From Pyrenochaeta sp. MPI-SDFR-AT-0127 (taxonomy: Eukaryota > Ascomycota > Dothideomycetes > Pleosporales > Cucurbitariaceae): a DNA stretch of 64,000 nucleotides. The position numbers and the translations under genes were made by a program. Positions within the stretch are counted from its first letter, which is position 1; every line of letters begins with the position of its first letter. Of this stretch, positions 57,614 to 64,000 are shown one piece after another. The notes beneath the pieces are model-generated. The model was not told where the DNA came from and ran no database searches. It saw only the letters and a list, made by a program, of their open reading frames with translations. Where the stretch lies: the NCBI GenBank assembly GCA_020747015.1, contig JAGTJM010000002.1:248001-312000 (forward strand). Reading direction: 5' to 3'.

Positions 57614-57645
57614 CACGCCTCGGATGTCGGAAAGGTTGAGGACAT
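57613..57645 (-). other. Ten-codon upstream ORF overlapping the regulator start (TGATG)
   Basis: ATG at 57645 reads ten codons (MSSTFPTSEA) and stops at TGA 57615..57613. The A of that stop is the A of the regulator's ATG. Such stop-start overlap allows reinitiation and could tune regulator output. It is real only if the mRNA starts upstream of 57645. Confidence 0.4.
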
Positions 57646-57660
57646 TTCAAGGGATGAAGT

Positions 57661-57672
57661 GCGGAAAACTCG
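57661..57672 (+). promoter_or_regulatory. GCGGAAAACTCG copy 1
   Basis: First of two identical 12-mers in the divergent promoter, 33 bp apart, close to the regulator start. Core GCGGAAAA. Confidence 0.5.
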
Positions 57673-57693
57673 TGTGATTCTTGCGTGGGAAAG

Positions 57694-57705
57694 GCGGAAA
57701 ACTCG
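57694..57705 (+). promoter_or_regulatory. GCGGAAAACTCG copy 2
   Basis: Second identical 12-mer, same orientation as copy 1. Confidence 0.5.
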
Positions 57706-57812
57706 ACAGGCGGGTTGGTGGCAACTGACTCGTGTGAACTTCGGAAGCGCCTGTACTGAATAGGAAATGATCCCGTCCAAGCGGAAGCCTAAGCCACTCT
57801 TTCTTTTAGCGG

Positions 57813-57830
57813 CGGATTATGGGCGGAAAA
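57813..57830 (+). promoter_or_regulatory. CGG-N8-CGG site overlapping a third GCGGAAAA
   Basis: CGGATTATGGGCGG at 57813..57826 fits CGGN8CGG, the spacing known for the Aspergillus starch regulator AmyR. GCGGAAAA at 57823..57830 overlaps its second half. Either reading fits a Zn2Cys6 protein. Confidence 0.5.
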
Positions 57831-58097
57831 GTCTCTCACCTCCAAACCGAGGACCTGGCAAGCTTCATGTCCGCAGCAAATTGGCCCTTGATTGGGCATT
57901 GGTACCATCTGAGCGCCCCATTTTATCCCCGTGGGCATTTGGACCAACGTTCCGCCATGTGCTTCCCCGCGAATCGATCGAGTCTAGCCTATTCTCGGCT
58001 TTTCCCGACCCAGTGATTTCCTTTCCTGGGTCAACCTTTCCACCATGACACGACTCTTGCCGCGGCCTTCGATCGTGGCGTCTACTTGATTGCAGTT

Positions 58098-58103
58098 TAT
58101 ATA
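58098..58103 (+). promoter_or_regulatory. TATA box of the sugar transporter
   Basis: TATATA 137 bp before the transporter ATG, followed by a C/A-rich leader. Position and sequence fit a TATA box. Confidence 0.45.
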
Positions 58104-58239
58104 GACTGTAGCACCCTCTCAGAAACCTCTGTCAACAACATTCCTCACGACCAGCAAGCATCGTGGGACTTTCCCCAATACCTCCAGCATCCTTGAAGGG
58201 TCAAGACCTTGTACCGTACAGGCTCAGTACCACTTTGAT

Positions 58240-60066
58240 ATGGCTTTGACAGAGAAAACCGAAGGCCATGTGGCCGAGCGCGTCACTTCTACGCCTGGCC
58301 ATAATGTCGCCGACGATACCAATGCGGCCATCAACAACGAGCACAACATGTCGGTTCGACAATCGCTACGCTTCTGGTGGAAAGCCATCGTGTTCTCTTT
58401 CGTCATCTCGCTCTGCGTCGTCATGGAAGGCTACGACACGAGTCTGATGAATAAGTTCTTTGCTTTCACTCCGTTCAGGAACAGATTCGGTGATGAAGTC
58501 GATGCCGACGGCAACAAACTCGTCTCATCGCGCTGGCAAACGATTATCCTCAATGGAACACAGGTTAGTGGTCTTCAATTTTGAAAAAGTCATTGAGCGA
58601 TGCTGATGAAGATTAGGTTGGATGCATCTTGGGTTTGATCATCAATGGCTACGTTACCGAATGGATTGGGTACAAGAAGACTATGATCGGCAGCATGGTT
58701 CTCATGATTGGAGCCATCTTCATTCCTTTCTTTTCCACGGGCTTAGAGATGTTCCTAGTCGGAGGCATTATTCAAGGTCTGCCCTGGGGTGTCTTCCAGA
58801 CACTTGCGATTTCTTATGCCGCAGATCTCTGCCCTACGCATCTACGAGGTTCGTCCAACCCAAAGCAACGAAACTGAAACTATTCAATGATGATACCGGT
58901 GTGACTAACGCCTTCATAGGATACATGACTTCGTGGATCAACATGTGCTGGGTCATTGGAGGCCTTTTGTCTACAGGTATTCTCACTGGATTGATGAAAA
59001 ATACTACCCAGTGGGGCTACCGAGTACCTTTTGCGCTGCAGTGGATCTGGCCTATCCCAATTATTTTGGCCACACTCCTTGCACCAGAATCACCATGGTG
59101 GCTCATTCGTCAAGGCCGGGTCGAAGATGCAAAGGCGGCAATTCGCAAGATTACTACTCCGACTGACGGTATCGAGTTCGACCTTGATGCGCATATCGAG
59201 ATGATGGTCATCACAGATCAATATGAGAAGCAGGTCAGCGCCGGAAGCAACTACTGGCATCTTTTCCGGGGCAGTGACTTGCATCGCACTGAAGTTTCCG
59301 CCATGGCCTTTATTACGCAAGCACTCTGTGGCGTGCCTTTCATGGGCTTCGGCACTCAGTTCATGCAAGGTGTTGGTCTGAGTCAGGACGACTCTTTCCA
59401 TCTAACCATTGGTCAAGATTGCCTGGGTTTGGTCGGCTGTTTTATCGCGTGGTGGATAATGACGCGTTTTGGTCGACGGCCCATCTATCTAACCGGTCTT
59501 ACTGCCATCTTCACGATTCTCCTTATTGTTGGGTTCCTTGGGCTCGCACCCTCCTCAAATAAGAGCGCAAGTCTTGCAGGAGGTATCATGATCATTCTGA
59601 TGATCTTCTGCTTTCAGGTATGTTCCTTTGCGAGACGGGCACGTTATCGTCTTACTGACCAAAATAGCTCTCCCTTGGACCCATATGCTACTCTCTAGCC
59701 GCAGAGATTCCTTCGTCACGCCTACGTGTGAAAACAGTCGCCCTTTCCCGTGCTTCTTACAACTCCATAGTTTTCGTCACTAACACCATCATGCCGAAAA
59801 TGGTTGGTAAGAACGACTGGAACTGGGGCGCCAAGGGCGGCTTCTTCTGGGCCGGCATTGCCCTTCTTTTCATCGCGTGGGGATACTATCGCCTCCCTGA
59901 GCCAAAGGGTTTCACGTATTCAGAGCTGGATCTGTTGTTCGAGCACAAGGTTTCTGCGCGCAAGTTCACGCGTGAGACCGCAGATTCGCTGAAGCCCGCG
60001 CTAGCCGATGTCGCGATGCAGTTCGAGAAGCAGGCTGGGGTTGAACGTGTCGAGTCACATGCGTAG
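58240..60066 (+). CDS. MFS sugar transporter, alpha-glucoside/maltose-permease type
   Basis: Exons 58240..58563, 58617..58848, 58920..59617 and 59668..60066, 550 residues. All three introns keep phase. Twelve membrane helices are present. Sugar-porter signatures are MEGYDTSLMNKFF near helix 1, LPWGVFQTLAISYAADLCPT, the PESPWWLIRQGR loop after helix 6, and RFGRRPIYLTG between helices 8 and 9. The closest layout is the fungal maltose/alpha-glucoside proton symporters, which are also reported to take oligosaccharides. The plasma membrane is expected. Divergent from the Zn2Cys6 regulator and two genes from the alpha-galactosidase, so uptake of galactosides such as melibiose or raffinose is a reasonable inference. 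Confidence 0.95.
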
Positions 60067-61088
60067 TGGGCGACATCATATATAATTCATACTATCGCAT
60101 AATCCTAAGCGTAATGTAAAACTGTTCTGTACTTCAGCATGTATCTGAAAGTATATAGCTGTATGAACGATATCTTCAAGTACCACATCGAGATAGGTGA
60201 GCACTTATGAATGCCAAGATGCATAATTCGACATATCAGACTTCGGTTCAAAGATGACCAGATTACGAAAGCACTGCTATTGATCTTTCTCATCCAACGT
60301 TTTCTTTGAATCGGTTAGCTATTCTTTACCAGCTTCTACAGCACTTGCTAGGGAGTCGAGGACTGGGTAATGCTAAGGCGTGAAGCGCTGAGAAACACAA
60401 TCTCGCAGATCGCATAAGTGATCTGACTCACACGCTTCACGTATGATCGACATATTACATGTACACCTCAAGAGTGGTTAAAACCCTGCTTTGAAATCGG
60501 GTTGCTGACTTATCCGATCGCTGCCAGTAAGATTGCTCGGAGTTAGACGCTAGTCTCAAGTTGACGTCAACCAGCTCAGCCGAATCTACACGCCCTTCAC
60601 GATACGTTATAAAGATCCAAAATTTAGCGTACACTTGCACTATTGGTAATCAGATTGTCTAAATGGCTTATAACAGCTGGAAGAAAAATTCTTGGCTGTG
60701 GATCATTCCTGTCCAATTCGCCAATGAACGTGCTGGACTTCGACGTGTACCGACTTTTAATTCGCTGCGGGAATGAGTTTGAAGCCAACAAGACACCAAC
60801 TAGTTATTGACATGAGAACATAGTATTGCCTTTTTTGTCTAAGTAAGTTGCATAGTTAAGTTAGCTGAGAAATCCAAACGGGCGAGTAGACTTGCCGGTA
60901 TGCGGCATACCTGGCTATATATCTTCATGGGCCTTTTCTCTTCCAGACACTCTACCAGTAAAACGATACATCTTGCAAGCACAAAAACGTTTTAATATCT
61001 AAAGCCAATTCGTCAACAAGAAATTCAATTAGAAAACTCAGGGTGTCATTGTTCCCGTCGTTGTCTCCGTTGATCATCATCCTTCACA
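60067..61088. other. Intergenic, 1.0 kb
   Basis: 3' flank of the transporter and promoter of the next small gene. I see nothing else. Confidence 0.4.
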
Positions 61089-61568
61089 ATGCCAGCATAC
61101 CGGCCAGTCTCGTTTGTCTCCCCAATCAGCGACACCACTCGAAAAAGCCATGATTCGAGCAGTAAGATCTCATGCCTCTCCATAGACTATTTCTTTCAAG
61201 CTTACATCTCAAAAGACACGTCCACCTTTCGTCGTCTCAGAAACCACCTTCGTGACTCAGTGACCCTCGAATCCGCACAAGAAGCCAAATATCGCGAACT
61301 CCTCATCAGTGACTACGCTGTTCAGCAAGAGGCTAGGCATCAGGCTTCTACGGGTGCCGCAGCAAACAAGCAACATGCTGGAGAGCTGAGAAGGCGGGGC
61401 GCTGACTCATTCTGGGCCAAGCACGGCGAGAGCGGTAGGAACAAAGCGATAACTAGAGGTTCATATATTTGCTTACTGGATGAAGAGGATAGAAAGAGTG
61501 AGGTTTCGAGCGCTGAAAGTAGAAAGCTCCGGGAATACAGATTGGACAACAGTTGGACACTCAGCTAA
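61089..61568 (+). CDS. Hypothetical hydrophilic protein
   Basis: Single exon, 159 residues from ATG 61089. I recognise no family. After a Ser/Thr-rich start (MPAYRPVSFVSPISD), two predicted amphipathic helices follow (TFRRLRNHLRDSV, ESAQEAKYRELLISDYAVQQ), and then a charged tail. No signal peptide or membrane segment. A normal start context and regular composition make it plausible. Confidence 0.48.
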   Translation: MPAYRPVSFVSPISDTTRKSHDSSSKISCLSIDYFFQAYISKDTSTFRRLRNHLRDSVTLESAQEAKYRELLISDYAVQQEARHQASTGAAANKQHAGELRRRGADSFWAKHGESGRNKAITRGSYICLLDEEDRKSEVSSAESRKLREYRLDNSWTLS

Positions 61569-62244
61569 GAGCGCAGATGAACGTGTATTTAGCTGAGGGT
61601 ATGTGGGAAATGTCACCATTTTGAATTTCTGGAACGTCTTCAGATGAGCAAGTGTAATTGATTCAACAAGTTCTTTTCATATAAGCGTATTTTGTAGAAT
61701 TATACAGACACTACTGCAATGCTGTAATATCAACTAGTCAACTCAGGATGTGTTTGGATCGGTAAGTTTGAAAACTCAGGAGATCTACAGTCCGCCTTGG
61801 CTCCCATATCGATACAGAAGTTAGCACTAAAGTTTTCAGAGGTATTGCTCTAAATGCCCTGTGAAATATCACATGTCTTCGCGAATGCCAAAGCTAGTCC
61901 AGTTTCATCTCATCAATTTGAAGCAAATCAACCCTATTTTTATCGTACCTGGTTTGTTAAATTACATCTCTGCTAGAGCATATCTGTTGAAAGCTGATGG
62001 CACTTCTGTATGCGCACGGACATTCGGCATTTGTATATATCCGAGAGACCAGCAAAAGGATGGTTGATCGCTGCTCTGCTCCAAAACCACAGTTCTCCAT
62101 GACACTACTCCACTCCATTCTATCAACAACTTTATGTTGCCATTAGCCTATCAGCGGCGAGTAACGGCAACGCAGATTCGCGTCGCCTTGTATCGTCGCA
62201 ATTCTGCCCTAAGACCTAGCTCCACAAAGCGACGGGAGGCCTCC
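61569..62244. other. Intergenic and leader of the ATP-grasp gene
   Basis: The ATP-grasp reading frame is open back to an in-frame ATG at 62134, adding 37 Arg-rich residues like a mitochondrial presequence. Otherwise nothing is seen. Confidence 0.4.
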
Positions 62245-63509
62245 ATGAAGCCACGTGTGGCTGTTCTTTATCAAGCCCTCGATCCACCGTTGATCAATGG
62301 CACGCAGAAGCCTAAAAAACCCGGTGGTATGTTATTGCGGTGTCCTTGACTTGAAGACAGAGCAATGTCCGCGGTATGCAGATGAGCAAAAATGTCCGTG
62401 CGCTAATAGATGGAAAAGGCTACAAAGACTCTGGCGCGGATATAGCATTTGTCCTCTCTCACAACCCGAATATTTCGGTCATCACACCTTGCCTCTCACC
62501 AGACCCGCTTAAAGATGAGGACTGGGTTTTCGGCGATACCGAATCTGGCATACTAGCAGCAATTGCGCATAATGCAACACACCTGTGGGCGAACACAATT
62601 ATTTTCGCCAGTCACCCTCTGCAGACCTCAGAACATCTATCTGCCAAAAGCAAGGATCTCAGGATCGTAGGCCAGCCACCAAAGGCAGTTGAGATTTTTG
62701 ATGATAAGAACTTTGTAAACGACATGTTGCGAGCAAAGGGTGGATTTCGTCTTCCAAATGCCAAGCTTGCTGAGCACGAAGATGAGCTCGATAATATTAT
62801 TTCGGGGCTGGAAAGCTTCCCGGTTGTTGCTAAACCTGTTCGCGGTCGCGGCTCCTTCGGTGTAAAAGTTTGTCACAACGCGCTCGACTTGCGACTTCAT
62901 TGTTTAGATCTTCTGAACCAACAGTCTTCAGTAATTATCGAAGATTATCTCGCAGGACAGGAAGGCACTGTCACCGTTATGCCACCCTCCCAAAATAGCT
63001 CTAATAAGAGCAGAAGTGACTACTGGGCCCTTCCCGTTGTCGAACGGTTCAATCATGCCAACGGTGTTGCGCCATACAATGGTGTTGTCGCCGTGATTCA
63101 GAACTCGAGGCTAATTTCAGACCATGAACATCATCAAGACCCAAGCTACAGAGAGATTCAACGTCAATGCATTGAAGTAGCTCGGTTGCTCCAGTGCACC
63201 GCCCCAATAAGGATTGATATCCGACGACTTACAGAAGATAGAGCAAGTCCCTTTGCGCTATTTGATGTAAATATGAAGCCTGTAAGTACATATTTTACTT
63301 AGATCTTAATGACTATGGAGGGGATTCACTAACAGTGCGCCCAGAATATGACTGGCCCCGGTAGGCAAGGTAGGGAGACGCAGGCTAGCCTCACGGCCAT
63401 GGCTGCAGCAGGGATTGGATGGGACTACTCTGCTTTGCTATCGGAGATATTAGAGTCGAGTGTTACTTTGGACGATCTGCGGAATAGAACAGTACCTCTA
63501 ACAAAATAA
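62245..63509 (+). CDS. D-alanine–D-alanine-ligase-like ATP-grasp protein
   Basis: Exons 62245..62326, 62419..63281 and 63345..63509, 369 residues. Intron 1 ends GCGCTAATAGATGGAAAAG and joins KKPGG to YKDSGADIAF. Intron 2 ends TCACTAACAGTGCGCCCAG and joins NMKP to NMTGPG. The N-terminal domain starts RVAVLYQAL. The ATP-grasp core has FPVVAKPVRGRGSFGVKV, VIIEDYLAGQEGTV and the metal-binding end RIDIRR ... FALFDVNMKPNMTGPG. Bacterial enzymes join two D-Ala for cell-wall peptide; fungi have no such wall, so another amino acid or dipeptide product is likely. An in-frame ATG at 62134 would add an Arg-rich leader. The start chosen fits the usual family length. Confidence 0.86.
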
Positions 63510-63649
63510 ACTAAGTAGTGCGCTCTGATATCTGACAATCGGGTATATGTTTTGCATAAACTTCAATAGAGGAAAAATCCGGTTCGTCGCCAAACCTGGT
63601 AAACATTTCGCATAATTTAGATCCATTTTGAGTGATTCCTAGAAAGAAC

Positions 63650-64000
63650 CGTCACCAAAGGGATGACGAACCAGAACGATAGATTTCGTCCACTGCAGCA
63701 CTGCTCGAGGTAGTGATGGAACAGAAATGGATTCACGAAAAAGCGTTTCTCCAAGGGCTTATCGTAGTGTACCGTTTGGGGAACACCAAGCTACTCTATG
63801 TGAGTCGCAGGTAGAAAACAGCCAAGTTGAGAGGCTTAGTGTTGTTTTTTGATCACTCACCTTTCTTCAAACTGTATTCCTTCAGTGTTCTCGAACCGAC
63901 AGATATAGTTGGACATTTAACACCCACACCATGTTCAAGCAATGCCTTTACTGCCTCATGCATGATACCATCTTCGGCCTTGTCTCGGTTTGGTAGTCCT
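63650..64000 (-). pseudogene. Decayed NADP-isocitrate dehydrogenase copy (continues past the window)
   Basis: Minus-strand reading gives GLPNRDKAEDGIMHEAVKAL and GVGVKCPTISVGSRTLKEYS (exon 64000..63861). After an apparent intron ending at 63794 it gives WCSPNGTLR, then a stop (TAA at 63761..63759), then ALGETLFRESISV ... WTKSIVLVRHPFGD. This follows the NADP-isocitrate dehydrogenase order (VGVKCATI, SPNGTIRN, GGTVFRE, GRHxxGD) step for step. The arginine of SPNGTxR is kept, but the next codon is a stop. Similarity fades after about 63650, so the 3' half is lost. It is a non-functional relic within this window. An intact gene elsewhere would be expected. Confidence 0.62.

Larger units (their letters stand above)
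57614..58239. promoter_or_regulatory. Divergent promoter: regulator and sugar transporter
   Basis: 626 bp between the two start codons. It holds three GCGGAAAA copies (57661, 57694, 57823). The first two extend to GCGGAAAACTCG. One CGG-N8-CGG overlaps the third copy, and a TATATA at 58098 faces the transporter. Confidence 0.6.

Overview
The window is nuclear DNA of a filamentous ascomycete (Pezizomycotina). Genes are spaced by 0.3–2 kb and most have few introns. The introns are mostly about 48–92 nt with GT..AG ends and CTAAC/CTAAT branch sites. The gene set (fungal Zn2Cys6 factors, RTA1 protein, fused MoaA-MoaC, NADPH nitrate reductase, GH27/GH95 enzymes) is typical of moulds. A Dothideomycete is my best guess, but that is inference. 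No rRNA, tRNA, intact transposon or CRISPR was recognised. Several genes below were assembled by joining exons by hand. Each join was checked for reading phase, splice-site sequence and protein-family continuity.

Layout, left to right. 0.1–9.2 kb: a FYVE zinc-finger protein (minus), a long-chain fatty alcohol oxidase, a GNAT acetyltransferase, and a secreted alpha/beta-hydrolase-like protein whose nucleophile serine is replaced by glycine. 9.7–16.6 kb: a possible small secreted protein, a secreted HExxH protein and a coiled-coil protein broken by one missing base in a GAT repeat. 17.1–21.1 kb: the fused molybdenum-cofactor gene (MoaA + MoaC). 21.8–27.3 kb: an unknown protein, a membrane-anchored histidine acid phosphatase, and an amino acid/choline-type permease. 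27.3–37.3 kb is gene-poor and fairly AT-rich. It holds a decayed gene, a short duplication, a protein with a fungal NLR/STAND-like N-terminus joined to a zinc ribbon, and one Ser-rich unknown. 37.3–51.5 kb: nitrate reductase, a PAP2 lipid phosphatase, an M43 metalloprotease, a GH95 fucosidase, an Mss51-like mitochondrial protein and an RTA1 membrane protein. 52–60 kb: a Zn2Cys6 factor, then a compact group of GH27 alpha-galactosidase, a second Zn2Cys6 factor and a sugar transporter. 61–64 kb: an unknown protein, a D-Ala-D-Ala-ligase-like ATP-grasp enzyme, and at the edge a decayed NADP-isocitrate-dehydrogenase copy.

Three themes tie genes together. (1) Nitrate: the cofactor gene and nitrate reductase, which needs that cofactor, lie 16 kb apart. 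The cofactor gene keeps a GG-stop end that splicing can remove, as in animal MOCS1. (2) Galactoside use: secreted alpha-galactosidase, regulator and transporter are adjacent, and the two promoter regions share the 8-mer GCGGAAAA four times. (3) Secretion: alpha-galactosidase, fucosidase, M43 protease, HExxH protein and the hydrolase-like protein all carry signal peptides, as expected of a plant- or litter-associated fungus.
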